A DNA stretch of 64,000 nucleotides from Cupriavidus sp. UYMMa02A (GCA_001725945.1 LRMT01000096.1:1-64000), one strand, 5' to 3'; shown: positions 27,422 to 38,138, counted from the stretch's first letter. Notes: generated by a model from the sequence alone, not told the origin. Made by a program: numbers and translations.

Positions 27422-28779
27422 ATGTCGATACCGGAACCCGCCGCCAAGCCGGGCAGCCCCGCCGCCAGCCAACCCGCGCCTTCCCTGCTGGAGCGCGTAT
27501 TCCGCCTGTCGGAGCACCAGACGGATGTGCGCACGGAAGTGCTCGCCGGGATGACCACGTTCCTCACGATGGCGTACATCATCTTCGTGAATCCTTCCAT
27601 CCTCGGCGATGCCGGCATGCCCAAGGACGCGGTCTTCGTGGCTACCTGCGTGGCCGCGGCAATCGGCACGCTGATCATGGGCTTCTATGCCAACTATCCG
27701 ATCGCCATGGCTCCCGGCATGGGCCTGAATGCCTATTTCGCGTACACCGTGGTAAAGGGCATGGGCTTCGCGTGGCAGGCCGCACTTGGGGCTGTGTTCA
27801 TCTCCGGCTGCCTGTTCCTGCTGGTGACGCTGTTCCGAGTGCGCGAGATGATCGTCAACGGCATTCCGCATTCGATTCGCGTGGCCATCACGGCGGGCAT
27901 CGGCTTGTTCCTTGCGATCGTCGCGCTCAAGAACGCGGGCATCGTCACGGCAAGTCCCGCCACGCTCGTGACCATCGGCGACCTGCACCAGCCGTCAGCG
28001 GTGCTCGCGATCATCGGCTTTTTCGTCATCGTTTCGCTAGACCAGCTGAAGGTGAAGGGGGCCATTCTCATTGGCATCTTGCTGACCACGGTGCTGAGCT
28101 TCATCTTTGCCGGCAACACGTTCCACGGCGTATTCTCCGCGCCGCCGTCGATCAGCCCGACCCTGTTCAAGCTTGATATCTCGGCGGCGCTGTCGATCGG
28201 CATCGTCAACGTGGTGCTGGTCTTCTTCCTGGTGGAGCTGTTCGATGCCACGGGCACGTTGATGGGCGTGGCCAATCGCGCGGGTCTTCTCAAGGCCGGC
28301 CGCATGGACCGGCTCAACAAGGCACTGATGGCAGACAGCACCGCCATCATGGCCGGCTCGTTTCTGGGTACGTCATCGACCACGGCCTATATCGAAAGCG
28401 CATCGGGCGTGCAGGCCGGCGGCCGCACCGGGCTCACCGCGGTGACGGTTGCGGTTCTGTTCCTGGCCTGCCTGTTCATTGCGCCGCTGGCGGGCACGGT
28501 ACCGGGCTACGCCACTGCGCCGGCACTCCTCTACGTGTCCTGCCTGATGTTGCGCGAACTGCTCGATATCGACTGGAACGATGTGACCGAAGTCGTGCCC
28601 GCCGTGCTGACCGCGCTCGCATGCCGTTTACCTATTCCGTCGCCAATGGCGTTGCATTCGGCTTCATCACCTACGCCGTGCTGAAGCTGCTCACGGGGCG
28701 CGCCCGCAATGTGCCGGTGATGGTGTGGATTATCGCAGCCGTGTTCATTTTCAAGTTCTACTATCTGCCGGGTCATTGA
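27422..28779 (+). CDS. AzgA-type (NCS2) purine permease (frame broken once)
   Basis: About 452 aa from the ATG at 27422, preceded by AGGAG. The product starts [20 protein letters not shown] and then [20 protein letters not shown], the hallmark of adenine/guanine/hypoxanthine permeases. [13 protein letters not shown] and the glycine-rich [20 protein letters not shown] are also family motifs. About 12-14 membrane segments. The frame changes near 28622 (GCA-TGC should be GCC-ATG), then ends [11 protein letters not shown] with a stop at 28777. It imports purine bases by proton symport. Two iterons lie shortly after its end. Confidence 0.85.
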
Positions 28780-28844
28780 CCCCGGGCTGGTCGCAATCGC
28801 TGCCCTTGCCAACCGTCCAGAATGCGTGCGCGGCGATCATGGCG

Positions 28845-28860
28845 CGTACCTGTTTCTGCG
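28845..28860 (+). repeat. Dispersed iteron, variant CTG
   Basis: CGTACCTGTTTCTGCG, same orientation as the main array, 66 bp after the permease stop. Confidence 0.8.
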
Positions 28861-28877
28861 TGAATGGCGAAACCGAG

Positions 28878-28893
28878 CGTACCCGTTTCTGCG
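28878..28893 (+). repeat. Dispersed iteron, perfect copy
   Basis: CGTACCCGTTTCTGCG, 18 bp after the preceding copy and in the same orientation. Confidence 0.85.
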
Positions 28894-29321
28894 GGTAGGC
28901 GCGATACCAATGTGTTGCTGCAGAAGCATGGCGGCGCGAGCGATGGGAAGGGTGAGGCGCTTCGCGCCCGCATCATCCCAAAGGATGAGTCCGGCATGAG
29001 TTTGGTTGGACATCCCCTACTCGGGGCTGGACAAACCGACGCAAATGCACTGAACTATAGGCGTGGCAAAGAGGGCGCGTGAACGCGCCCTTTCTTGACT
29101 CCGGTTCAACCGGGCAAGGCGCCGACGAGCGCCGAGAAACAACTTCGGCAAGTCCGCCCGTTGTGGGACACATCCGACCAGACCGTATTCCAATACGGCA
29201 TCGCCACCACGAAGACAGAGCGCGCGGGTACACGTGCGCCAGGCAGACAACAATTTCAAGACAGCAAAGTGGTAAACGCGAACATGTAGTGCCGGGGGTG
29301 TTGTACAACGGGGATCAGATC
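28894..29321. other. Intergenic region with a terminator
   Basis: About 430 bp without a convincing gene. GGGCGCG-TGAA-CGCGCCC-TTTCTT at 29073-29095 is a plus-strand terminator, probably for the permease transcript or an unrecognised small RNA. Nothing else stands out. Confidence 0.45.
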
Positions 29322-29783
29322 ATGACCGCAGGAGAAATCCGGCGACCCGCTATCGGGCCCATCAGCGAGTCCGCCAGCCGTTCCATGCGTCGCACCTGGG
29401 CTGTGTTGGGAGAGGCCGCAGGTGAGTCAGCTACACGCAAAATTCGCCAGGACGGTGTGGCGGTGTCCGACGTGACTGCTCTGCTCGAGGAGGGCGAACT
29501 GTCATCGGCTGCGCGCCACGCTGTCGAGAACCTGCTGCGGCGCCATCGGCTACTCGAAGCCGAACTTGTCCGCCAGCGTGAACTGCTGCAGGAATGGATC
29601 CTGAGCCAGCAGACCTACAAGGCGCTCTACTTCCAGTATTCCGGGCAGGCACCCGAAGCGCCGCGCGTGGAGCTGATGCGCGAACGCGATGCTGTCCGGC
29701 GCCGCCTCCAGGAAGAGTTTCACCTCGGCAGCGATCCGCTCGCTGTCCTGGACGAGCAAGCGCGTAGTCAGTCCAGTCCGTGA
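29322..29783 (+). CDS. Hypothetical alpha-helical protein, 153 aa
   Basis: ATG at 29322 (MTAGEIRRPAIGPISESASR); uninterrupted. Residues 45-140 are charged and helical (HAVENLLRRHRLLEAELVRQ, VELMRERDAVRRRLQEEFHL), probably a coiled coil. No family was recognised. It ends about 70 bp before the VpsR-like activator on the same strand, so the two may be co-transcribed. Confidence 0.5.
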   Translation: MTAGEIRRPAIGPISESASRSMRRTWAVLGEAAGESATRKIRQDGVAVSDVTALLEEGELSSAARHAVENLLRRHRLLEAELVRQRELLQEWILSQQTYKALYFQYSGQAPEAPRVELMRERDAVRRRLQEEFHLGSDPLAVLDEQARSQSSP

Positions 29784-29851
29784 CACCGACGTCGAACCCG
29801 CGGCGACAGCACCGGCCGGGAGGGCCGGAACTGACGCGCCGGGAAGCCGGG

Positions 29852-31255
29852 ATGAACAATAAGCCCAACGTCCGGGAGATCGTTATGGACCGACTGTGCA
29901 AGGCGCCGACACGTGCCGCGCAGGTCGTGGTCGTGTCGCGTCATGAGGATTTTGGTTTTACCGCTGCCCAGTTCGGGCCAGGCTGGGACGTGCGCCGCAT
30001 CCAGCAGGTGCGCGATCTCGAGCGCATTGTGCGTGCGAGCGCCCCCATGGCGGGCGTGATCGACCTGCAGGACGAATACAGCGATGCGGAACTCGCGCAA
30101 CTGGAGCAGGGCCTGCAGCACCTGCACGTGACGTGGGTGGCCATCACCACCGACGCGCTGCTGGCGGACCAGCGCATACGCCGTTTGATCCGCGACTACT
30201 GTGTGGACTACGTGCGCACGCCGTTCTCGCATGACGAGCTCCTGTACACGCTCAAGCATGCGCACGGCATGGCCTGCCTGCATCATGGCCGTACCACCGA
30301 GATGGTGCCGCACGGCACGATGATCGGTGAATGCACTGCCATGCGTCTGATGTTCCGCTCGCTGGCCAAGGTCGCGCACAACGATGCGCCGGTGTTCATC
30401 TCCGGCGAATCGGGCACCGGCAAGGAGCTCGCTGCGCAGGCCATCCACGAAGCTTCCACCCGTCGCAAGGGACCGTTCGTCGCCATCAACTGCGGCGCGA
30501 TTCCGTCGCACCTCGTGCAGTCGGAATTGTTCGGCTACGAGAAGGGGGCTTTCACCGGCGCGAACCAGCGCAAGGTCGGCTGGATCGAGCAGGCGCAGGG
30601 CGGCACGCTGTTCCTCGATGAAATCGGCGACCTGCCACTCGAAAGCCAGGTGGCGCTATTGCGCTTCCTGCAACAGGGCACCATCACCCGGCTCGGCGGA
30701 CATCAGTCCATTCCGCTGGACCTGCGCATCATCTCGGCCACGCACGTGGACCTGGTGGCGGCGCAGGCCGATGGCCGCTTCCGCGCGGACCTGTTCCATC
30801 GGCTGTGCGTGCTGACGCTGACCATTCCGGCGCTGCGCGAACGCGGCGAGGACATCCTGTTGCTGGCCAACGCGGTGCTGGCCGACCACGGGCACGAAGC
30901 TCACCGCCGCATCCGCGGGTTCTCCCCGTGCGCGACTCAGGCGATGATGCAATACGCCTGGCCGGGCAATGTGCGCGAGTTGATCAACCGCGTGCGCCGG
31001 GCCATCGTGATGACCGACAACCGCAAGATCACCGCCGAAGACCTGCAACTGCATGGCGGAACGGAGTTGCCGCGCAAGACGCTCGATGCAATTCGCGAGG
31101 AAGCCGAACGCGAGGCGATCCGAACCGTCATGGCGAGCCACGGTTTTCATGTCGTGCCGGCTGCGCGCGAGCTGAACGTGTCACGCGTCACGCTTTACCG
31201 GCTCATGCACAAGCACAACATCCGCGTGGAAACGCAGCCGGCTGCCGGCGAGTAG
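29852..31255 (+). CDS. Sigma-54-dependent activator, VpsR/FleQ-like
   Basis: 467 aa from the ATG at 29852 (MNNKPNVREIVMDRLCKAPT); 29885 is an alternative start. Residues 20-130 form a receiver-like domain without a clear phosphorylation pocket (VVVVSRHEDFGFTAAQFGPG). The AAA+ domain covers 150-390, with Walker A GESGTGKE, the sigma-54 contact loop GAFTGA and Walker B GGTLFLDEIGDL. A Fis-type helix-turn-helix ends the protein (VPAARELNVSRVTLYRLMHK). VpsR and FleQ control exopolysaccharide or flagella and often bind c-di-GMP; binding here is not shown. It is followed by a strong terminator hairpin. Confidence 0.85.
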   Translation: MNNKPNVREIVMDRLCKAPTRAAQVVVVSRHEDFGFTAAQFGPGWDVRRIQQVRDLERIVRASAPMAGVIDLQDEYSDAELAQLEQGLQHLHVTWVAITTDALLADQRIRRLIRDYCVDYVRTPFSHDELLYTLKHAHGMACLHHGRTTEMVPHGTMIGECTAMRLMFRSLAKVAHNDAPVFISGESGTGKELAAQAIHEASTRRKGPFVAINCGAIPSHLVQSELFGYEKGAFTGANQRKVGWIEQAQGGTLFLDEIGDLPLESQVALLRFLQQGTITRLGGHQSIPLDLRIISATHVDLVAAQADGRFRADLFHRLCVLTLTIPALRERGEDILLLANAVLADHGHEAHRRIRGFSPCATQAMMQYAWPGNVRELINRVRRAIVMTDNRKITAEDLQLHGGTELPRKTLDAIREEAEREAIRTVMASHGFHVVPAARELNVSRVTLYRLMHKHNIRVETQPAAGE

Positions 31256-31281
31256 GAATACCACGCGCCTCAGGCGCTCCA

Positions 31282-31330
31282 GGGAAAGGGGAACTGGCGA
31301 CGTCCGCTCTCCGGTTCCCCTTTCCCCGTG
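31282..31330 (+). terminator. Long hairpin after the sigma-54 activator
   Basis: GGGAAAGGGGAAC (31282-31294) pairs exactly with GTTCCCCTTTCCC (31314-31326). There is no T run, so termination is probable but not certain. Confidence 0.55.
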
Positions 31331-31414
31331 CCTTGCGGCACGTCAGCGCACAGCGGTGGCCGGCGCACGTGGCGTGCCCGCGGCCCGGTAGCTACGGCGC
31401 CTGGCGGCGCCAGC

Positions 31415-31728
31415 TCATGTCATGCTGATCTTGCCGCGCGTATTGCGCGGCTGCGCATTGCCGCCGCCGTCGTTGTGGCGGCCGGGCACCGCGTCGCGGC
31501 GGTCCAGGCCATCGCGCGCCTGCCGCTCACTCGGCGCCGCGCGCCCGGGTCCTGCTTGAACTGCAGCTCGCCCCATGCCCAGCCAAAGCCGCGCACATAG
31601 ATGTCGCTGCTCACGGCCGCGTGGGAATTCGCGCTGGCGTTGTCGGGCCGATCGAAATAGGCATAGCTGGCCGCGAGGGCGCTGCTCGAGAACAGAGCCA
31701 GTGCGGCGGCAAGGTATCCGGCTTTCAT
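31415..31728 (-). CDS. Small secreted protein, about 104 aa (frame broken once)
   Basis: The ATG at 31728 gives MKAGYLAAALALFSSSALAA, a clear signal peptide. The mature part begins SYAYFDRPDNASANSHAAVS and continues GFGWAWGELQFKQDPGAR. The frame changes near 31545 to a polar tail (DGLDRRDAVPGRHNDGGGNA, ending GKISMT). No family was recognised. It is convergent with the VpsR-like activator, separated by the hairpin. Confidence 0.5.
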
Positions 31729-32402
31729 GGGTGGCTCCTCCCTTGGTGGAAAAAAGTGCCCGCCGGGGGACGGAGCACAAATTCCTGCTGGCCTGCGGCG
31801 CTTGCTGCATGTGCGCCGTGGCCACGTCTAATGACTAGTGTCCCGTGCGACGCCGATACGCCGCCACCGCAAGCGCCCGGCTCCACAACGTACAAGGCGA
31901 TGCGGGCCGTTCGGGCACACGGGGATACGGCAGCAGCGGCGACGACAACAGGTCCATGACAGACGGCGGCGGTCCGGCCAGCCGGTGCGAGCGCCGGCGT
32001 GCCGTCATGCGTGCGGGCGGATGACGCATGGCCGGGGCTCCTCCTGCATTCTGTGCGTAATGGCGTCATTCATGGCGTCACGGATTTTTACGACTCCCTG
32101 TCAGACAGAGAGCGACAAGTGTGCCAATGGCCGCAAACGCTTGTTTTATGCGGCTTTCAGCGCGATGCAAGGCGCCTGGGACGCGCCTGCGCCGCGGCTG
32201 CCGACGATTCCGTTACGTCGCTGCAACGGCGGCAACGTGCGTGGCTCGGTGCCACGGCCTCGCGCTTAAGACTTGCGTCGCGCAATGCCGCCCCCCGCGC
32301 GGTATGGAGAGCCCATCAGGCCCCGGCCGGGCGATTCCAGCCCGGTTGCAGCGCTGATACACGGCGCACGCCCGTGCCACATGCCGGACGGGGGGCGGAC
32401 TA
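31729..32402. other. Long region without a convincing gene
   Basis: About 670 bp. A plus-strand frame near 32090-32330 (LSDRERQVCQ and LQRRQRAWLG) faintly recalls DUF1311/LprI proteins, but it lacks a signal peptide and cysteine pattern, so I do not call it. The promoter of the small secreted protein must lie at the left end. Confidence 0.3.
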
Positions 32403-32418
32403 CGCAGAAACGGGTACG
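32403..32418 (-). repeat. Dispersed iteron, perfect copy, inverted
   Basis: CGCAGAAACGGGTACG on the plus strand, reverse to the main array, 35 bp after the stop of the small lipoprotein gene. Confidence 0.85.
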
Positions 32419-32452
32419 CCACACTGTCCGGCTGTACCACTGGCAGGCACGC

Positions 32453-32626
32453 TCAGCGTGCGGGAGCCGGTGGTTGCGTCTGGGCCGGGGATTGGCTGGC
32501 CCCAGCGGCCGGGGTGCCGGAAATCGGTTTGGGACCGGGTTGGCTTCGCTCGCAGCCGCATGCCAGCAAGGTGAGTCCGAGCAGCAGGATGGCGGCGAGG
32601 GGTCGCCCCGGGATCGTGCGGGTCAC
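32453..32626 (-). CDS. Small lipoprotein, 57 aa
   Basis: GTG start at 32626 with a perfect ribosome site (AAAGGAGG, 6 bp spacing). The product begins MTRTIPGRPLAAILLLGLTL and continues LACGCERSQPG; LLAC is a lipobox, so the mature protein would start at Cys23. The rest is a Pro/Gln/Ala-rich tail ending QTQPPAPAR. Small lipoproteins of this kind (the YifL/LptM size class) are anchored in the outer membrane, but homology is not established. The stop codon lies inside a GCACGCTGAGCGTGC hairpin. Confidence 0.65.
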   Translation of the reverse strand: MTRTIPGRPLAAILLLGLTLLACGCERSQPGPKPISGTPAAGASQSPAQTQPPAPAR

Positions 32627-32839
32627 AGTGCCTCCTTTCGCAGTACTTGCGGCGCAGGCGCCGCGTCACAGGCGCTGGCATGTCCTACTGTAGCAGGTCG
32701 ACCCCATATTGCCGGACACCGGGCCCGCACGGTAAAGGGCGCCAATGCGCAGTATCATGAACGCAGGTGCCGCGTCCGTCGTGCCACCCTGGTGCCGCGG
32801 ATGCTGCGTTCGTCCGTAGTGCTGCGAAGACCTCCGAGC

Positions 32840-33844
32840 ATGGCTGCTGAAGAACAAGACCTGTCCGAAGAAGGCCGGGATCGCCCGGCCCCAGGGCATG
32901 CGCGCGGGCCACACGCCGGGATAAGGCGTTTCCTGCCCGACCGCCATACCGGCAAGCGCACGGTGCGCGTGGTGCTGGCCGCCGTGCAGTCGTGGTTCGC
33001 GCACCGCGCGGCAAGCAAGGGCGCCGCGCTGTCGTTCTACATGCTGTTTTCGCTGGCGCCGATCCTGGTGCTGGTGATCTCGATCGCCGGCATCTTCTTC
33101 GGCGCCGAGGCGGCGCGCGGCGAGATCTTCGCGCAGCTCGAGGGACTCGTGGGCGAGCAGGGCGCCAGCGCCATCCAGGGCATCCTGGCTGCCACACATC
33201 GTGCAGGCGGCGGCGGACTGGCCGCGATCATTGCGACCGGCATCCTCTTTGTCGGCGCCACGAGCGCGTTCGCCGAGCTCAAGAGCAGCCTCGACGATAT
33301 CTGGCACGTGCCGGTGCCGCCGACCGCCGGCTGGCAGCAGCTGCTGCGCTCGCGCCTGCTGTCGTTCAGCCTGGTGCTGGTGCTGGCCCTCATGCTGCTC
33401 GTGTCGCTGATCGTCAATGCGGCGCTGGCCGTGGTGGACCGGTTCTGGGGACAGCTGTGGACGCAGTCCTGGTTCGCGCCGGTCGCCGATGTGCTGTCTA
33501 CGCTGTTTTCGTTCGCGGTGGTCACGGCGTTGTTCGCAGTGATTTTCAAGATGTTGCCCAACGCCCAGATCGCCTGGCGCGACGTAACCATGGGCGCGAT
33601 CATCACTGCGCTGCTGTTCTCGATCGGCAAGCGACTGATCGGCCTCTATCTCGGCAACAGCGCCGTGGCGTCGTCGTATGGCGCGGCGGGCTCGGTCGTG
33701 GCCCTGATGCTGTGGGTGTATTACTCCGCACAGATCTTCTTCTTCGGCGCGGAACTCACGCGTCAGTACGCGCTGCAATTCGGCAGCCTGCGTGGCCAGC
33801 AGGCCAATGCGTTTCCCGGGGCAGGCGGCGAACCGGTAAAATAG
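32840..33844 (+). CDS. yihY: YihY/UPF0761 family inner-membrane protein (BrkB-like)
   Basis: 334 aa, intact, from the ATG at 32840 (MAAEEQDLSEEGRDRPAPGH). Family motifs are SKGAALSFYMLFSLAPILVL, FVGATSAFAELKSSLDDIWH and SSYGAAGSVVALMLWVYYSA. There are six hydrophobic segments. The family was once thought to be RNase BN and is now described as membrane proteins of unknown transport role. The N-terminal 45 residues are charged and cytoplasmic. Confidence 0.88.
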   Translation: MAAEEQDLSEEGRDRPAPGHARGPHAGIRRFLPDRHTGKRTVRVVLAAVQSWFAHRAASKGAALSFYMLFSLAPILVLVISIAGIFFGAEAARGEIFAQLEGLVGEQGASAIQGILAATHRAGGGGLAAIIATGILFVGATSAFAELKSSLDDIWHVPVPPTAGWQQLLRSRLLSFSLVLVLALMLLVSLIVNAALAVVDRFWGQLWTQSWFAPVADVLSTLFSFAVVTALFAVIFKMLPNAQIAWRDVTMGAIITALLFSIGKRLIGLYLGNSAVASSYGAAGSVVALMLWVYYSAQIFFFGAELTRQYALQFGSLRGQQANAFPGAGGEPVK

Positions 33845-33970
33845 CGCCCCATTCCCTTTCGTGCGTGCCCGCAGTGCCGGCCCGACCGCCTGCCAGCGGT
33901 TCCTGCCGTCGCCTGGTCGGCCCCGCGCATGCCGGGCCTTAGCCAATCTTCCCGATCCCTATCCGCTGCC

Positions 33971-35572
33971 GTGAGCTCGCTCGTATCAGAAATTGCGCGT
34001 CGACGCACCTTTGCCATTATTTCCCACCCTGACGCGGGCAAGACCACGCTGACCGAGAAGCTGCTGTGGTTCGGCGGCGCGATCCAGGTGGCCGGTGAAG
34101 TGCGCGCGCGCAAGGCCGACCGCCACGCCACCTCGGACTGGATGGAGCTGGAGAAGCAGCGCGGCATTTCCGTGACCTCGTCGGTGATGCAGTTCCCGTA
34201 CCGCCGCGAAGCCACCGACGGAAAGGCGGAGGAGAACATCGTCAACCTGCTCGACACGCCGGGTCACGAGGACTTCTCCGAAGACACGTACCGCACGCTG
34301 ACCGCGGTCGACTCGGCCGTCATGGTGATCGACTCGGTCAATGGCGTGGAAGCGCAGACCATCAAGCTGCTCAACGTCTGCCGCCTGCGCGACACGCCGA
34401 TCCTCACGTTCATCAACAAGCTCGACCGCGAAGGCCGCTCGCCGATCGAGCTGCTCGACGAGATCGAGGAGGTGCTGCAGATCCAGTGCGCGCCGATGAC
34501 CTGGCCGATCGGCATGGGCAAGGCCTTCCGCGGCGTGTACCACCTGATCGACGACAAGGTGCAGCTGTTCGATCCGCACGGCGAGAAGGGTACGGCGTCC
34601 ATCCTGGACGGGCTCGACAACCCCGAACTCGACCGCATCCTCGGCAGCCAGGCCGATGAACTGCGTCTGGAGATCGAACTGGTGCGAGGTGCCTCGCACA
34701 CCTTCGACAAGGACGCGTTCCTGGCGGGCAAGCAGACCCCGGTCTACTTCGGCTCGGCGATCAACAACTTTGGCGTGCAGTCGCTGCTCGATGCGCTGTG
34801 CCTGCTGTCGCCGCCGCCGCTCGCGCGCAACACCGAATCGCGTGTGGTCGAGCCGCAGGAGGCCAAGTTCACCGGCTTCGTGTTCAAGATCCAGGCCAAT
34901 ATGGATCCGCGCCACCGCGACCGCATTGCCTTCGTGCGCGTGTGTTCGGGGCGCTTCGAGCGCGGCATGAAGCTGCTGCATGTGTCGCAGGGCAAGACCG
35001 TGGCGATCAACAACGCCATCACGTTCATGGCGCAGGATCGCAACACCACCGAAGAGGCCTACGCCGGCGATATCATCGGCGTGCCAAACCACGGCACCAT
35101 CCGCCTCGGCGATGTGTTCACCGAGGGCGAGCCGCTGAAGTTTACGGGCATTCCGTCGTTCGCGCCCGAGTTCTTCCGCCGTGCGCGGCTGAACAATCCG
35201 CTCAAGGTCAAGCAATTGCAGAAAGGCTTGCAGCAGCTTGCGGAAGAGGGCGCGACGCAGATGTTCCGCCCGCTGGTGTCCAACGACCTGGTGCTGGGCG
35301 CGGTCGGTATCCTGCAGTTCGACGTGGTGGCGCACCGGCTTGAGCATGAGTACGGCGTCGATGCCATCTTCGAATCGCACGAGTGCGCGACCGCGCGCTG
35401 GCTCAGGGGCGAGCCGGCAGAGATCGAGAAGCTGATCGCCAAGGCCGGGCACAATGTGGCGCTCGACGGCGCTGGCGATCATGTCTATCTGGCGCCCAGC
35501 ATGGTCAACCTGCGGCTCACGCAGGAGAAGTTTCCGAATGTGCAGTTTATGGAGACGCGGGAGATTGTTTGA
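33971..35572 (+). CDS. prfC: Peptide chain release factor 3
   Basis: 533 aa from a GTG at 33971 ([20 protein letters not shown]); an in-frame ATG at 33929 would add 14 residues not typical of RF3. It is intact. GTPase motifs are [14 protein letters not shown] (G1), DTPGHEDF (G3) and [10 protein letters not shown] (G4). It is a translational GTPase that removes RF1/RF2 from the ribosome after termination. The presence of an intact housekeeping-type gene here fits a chromid. Confidence 0.95.
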   Translation: MSSLVSEIARRRTFAIISHPDAGKTTLTEKLLWFGGAIQVAGEVRARKADRHATSDWMELEKQRGISVTSSVMQFPYRREATDGKAEENIVNLLDTPGHEDFSEDTYRTLTAVDSAVMVIDSVNGVEAQTIKLLNVCRLRDTPILTFINKLDREGRSPIELLDEIEEVLQIQCAPMTWPIGMGKAFRGVYHLIDDKVQLFDPHGEKGTASILDGLDNPELDRILGSQADELRLEIELVRGASHTFDKDAFLAGKQTPVYFGSAINNFGVQSLLDALCLLSPPPLARNTESRVVEPQEAKFTGFVFKIQANMDPRHRDRIAFVRVCSGRFERGMKLLHVSQGKTVAINNAITFMAQDRNTTEEAYAGDIIGVPNHGTIRLGDVFTEGEPLKFTGIPSFAPEFFRRARLNNPLKVKQLQKGLQQLAEEGATQMFRPLVSNDLVLGAVGILQFDVVAHRLEHEYGVDAIFESHECATARWLRGEPAEIEKLIAKAGHNVALDGAGDHVYLAPSMVNLRLTQEKFPNVQFMETREIV

Positions 35573-35598
35573 CGCCAGCGTTATCCCATGACGCAGGA

Positions 35599-35625
35599 CG
35601 GCCCGCAGAAGTGCGGGCCGTTTTG
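35599..35625 (+). terminator. Rho-independent terminator of prfC
   Basis: CGGCCCGCA-GAAG-TGCGGGCCG followed by TTTTGTTT, 24 bp after the prfC stop. Confidence 0.9.
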
Positions 35626-35795
35626 TTTCGGGGCTTGCACCCGCCTTCCCAACATCGTGTGCGAATGTCGGCACGTGTATGCACGCCATGGGGCACGCAG
35701 TCTTAGAATAACGCCTTTGTCCTGGCGGATCGGCCGCAGAACTACGCCAGCCACCACTCCGACCGGCCACCCGCCGCCTCAATCCTTCCGCCCCC

Positions 35796-37040
35796 ATGTC
35801 TTCCCCTGCCGCCCACCACCGCCGAAGCGTCCGACAGCGTCTTCGGCGATTCCTCGTTCCGCCGTTTCTGGTTCGCGCGCTGTGCACGACCATCGGCTAC
35901 CAGATCTTCACCGTGGCGGTCGGCTGGCAGATGTACGACCTGACGCGCGACGCCTCATGCTCGGGCTGGTGGGCCTGGTGCAGTTCCTGCCATCGGTGGT
36001 GCTGATCCTGATGTCCGGCCACGTGGCAGACCGTTTGACCGGCGGCGCATCGTGCGCACGTGCCAGGCGCTTGAGGCGCTGATCGCCGTGGCGATGGCGG
36101 TGGTGAGCCTGACGGGCTCGATCAATCCCGAGCACATCTTCGTATTCGTGGCCCTGATCGGCGCGACGCGTGCATTCGAACGCCGACGCTGCAGGCGCTG
36201 CTGCCGAGCGTGGTGACGCCGCGCCAGTTGCCGCGCGCGGTGGCGCTGTCCAGTTCGGCGGTCCAGGCCGCCATCATCATCGGACCGGCCATCGGCGGCT
36301 TTGCCTATGTCGCCGGACCCGGCGTGGTGTATGCGCTGAGCGCCACGCTGTTCGTGATCGCCGCAATCCTGGTCAGCGGCCTGACACTACGCCAGCCGGT
36401 GCAGAGGCTGACCGCACCGGTCAGCGTGACGACGCTGTTTGCCGGGTTTGCCTATATCCGCAGCCGACCGGTGCTGCTCGGCGCGATCTCGCTGGACCTG
36501 TTCGCCGTGCTGCTCGGCGGCGCGACGGCGCTGCTGCCGATCTATGCGCGCGACATCCTTCATACCGGCCCGTGGGGGCTGGGGCTGCTGCGTTCGTCGC
36601 CCGCGGTCGGGGCGCTGGTCACCGCGCTGTGGCTGGCCCATCATCCGCTCAACCGCCGCGCGGGCAAGGTGATGTTTGGCGCGGTGGCACTGTTCGGCGC
36701 GGCCACGCTGGTGTTCGGCGTGTCGCACTGGCTGCCCTTGTCGATGAGCGCGCTGGTGGTGCTCGGCGCGTCCGACATGATCAGCGTGGTGGTGCGCTCG
36801 ACGCTGGTCCAGCTCGATACCCCCGACGACATGCGCGGGCGCGTCGGTGCCGTCAATTCGGTCTTTATCGGCGCGTCCAACCAGCTTGGCGAGTTTGAAT
36901 CCGGCGTGACGGCGGCGCTGCTGGGGCCGGTAGGCGCGGTGATTCTCGGCGGCGTGGGCACCTTGCTGGTGGTGGCGTTGTGGATGCGCCTGTTCCCGTC
37001 ATTGACCCACCGCGACCGCCTGCACGACCATCCGGCCTGA
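35796..37040 (+). CDS. Major facilitator superfamily exporter, EntS-like (frame broken about five times)
   Basis: About 415 aa when repaired. In several frames the product reads DSSFRRFWFAR, TIGYQIFTVAVGWQMYDLTR, LMLGLVGLVQFLPSVVLILM, RTCQALEALIAVAMAVV and ATRAFETPTLQALLPSVVTP, then is continuous from ALSSSAVQAAIIIGPAIGGF to the stop at 37038. This is the EntS/DUF-type MFS family with 12 membrane segments; it exports small molecules with the proton gradient. Single lost bases can explain changes near 35810, 35882, 35965, 36035 and 36180. An iteron follows 15 bp after the stop. Confidence 0.75.
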
Positions 37041-37055
37041 GTCCAGGACCGCGAG

Positions 37056-37071
37056 CGTACCCGTTTCTGCG
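37056..37071 (+). repeat. Dispersed iteron, perfect copy
   Basis: CGTACCCGTTTCTGCG, array orientation, between the MFS stop and the AraC-type start. Confidence 0.85.
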
Positions 37072-37141
37072 TGCTTCCGCGGGGCTGTCCGGTAAGGCCG
37101 CAGGTGATCGCGTATAGTCGCCGCATACCTTCCTGACGCGC

Positions 37142-38046
37142 ATGGCCGCCCCTGACAACCGCCTCCTCACCGGGACCGACCCGTTGCGACACCACGCGGT
37201 GTTCAACGCGCTGACGGACTCGCGCGCGTCGCTGGAACGCGCGGCTGTGCTTGGTGACGGACTGGGCCTCGCGTTGTGGCGCAACCGGCATGACGACACC
37301 GCCTATGCGCAGCCGGGCCACCACACGCTGTCGGTTTACCTTGAAGGCGGTCACTCGACGTACCGGCTCGACCAGCCGGGCAATCTCGGCGCTCCTGGGC
37401 GCCTATGCGTGCTGCCCGCTGACCACGAGTCCCGTTGGCATGTCGGCGGGACTCAGCGTTTCCTGCATCTCTATTTCGATCCCCAGTACGTGGCCTGGCA
37501 CTGCGTGCGGCTGCTGGACCGCGAGCCGCGCGGCTTGCAGTTGCGCGACCTGACCTTCGCGCAGGATCCGAACCTGTTCGCGCTCGGCCAGCGCCTGGCT
37601 GCGCTCGACTGGCAAGCACCCGACGCGCGCATGACCGGCAATGCGCTGGCGCACGAGGCTGTCACGCACCTGTTGCTCAGCCATGCCGCGCACAGTCCCG
37701 GCGCCGACTGGCGCGGTGGCCTGTCCGCCACGGCGCGCCGCACCGTGCGCGACTGGATCGAGGCCCATCCCGAGCAAAACCCGACGCTCGGCGAGTTGGC
37801 CGCGCTGGCGGGCCTGTCGGAATACCATTCGCGCGCATGTTCCGGGTGAGCTTCGGCATGCCGCCGCATGCGTGGATCCTGCGCGCACGGCTGCAGCGTG
37901 CACTGCGCCTGCTTGGCGACCCGCGCCTGGCCCTGCACGATGTGGCCGCGAGTGCGGGCTTCGCGTCGGCCAGCCACTTCAACAACCGCTTCCGTTCCGC
38001 GTTCGGCATCACGCCCGGCGCATGGCGCGCCGCCCGCGCACGTTGA
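37142..38046 (+). CDS. AraC-family transcriptional regulator (frame broken once)
   Basis: About 301 aa when repaired. The N-terminal cupin-like part covers residues 30-180 (HTLSVYLEGGHSTYRLDQPG, RFLHLYFDPQYVAWHCVRLL). The C-terminal double helix-turn-helix starts NPTLGELAALAGLSEYH and, after a frame change near 37842, continues MFRVSFGMPPHAWILRARLQ with ASAGFASASHFNNRFRSAFG. It may regulate the adjacent MFS exporter; the effector is unknown. Confidence 0.8.
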
Positions 38047-38138
38047 TCCCGCCCGGCAGCGGGTGCAAATGCCGGGAAACCAATTCCCTATACGCTTGTC
38101 CTCTGTAAAACAGAGCAAGCTCGCCCAACCGCGTCGTT

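Noticed and set aside
31999-32330. DUF1311/LprI-like protein on the plus strand
   Set aside because: Weak resemblance only (LQRRQRAWLG); no signal peptide and no cysteine pattern.
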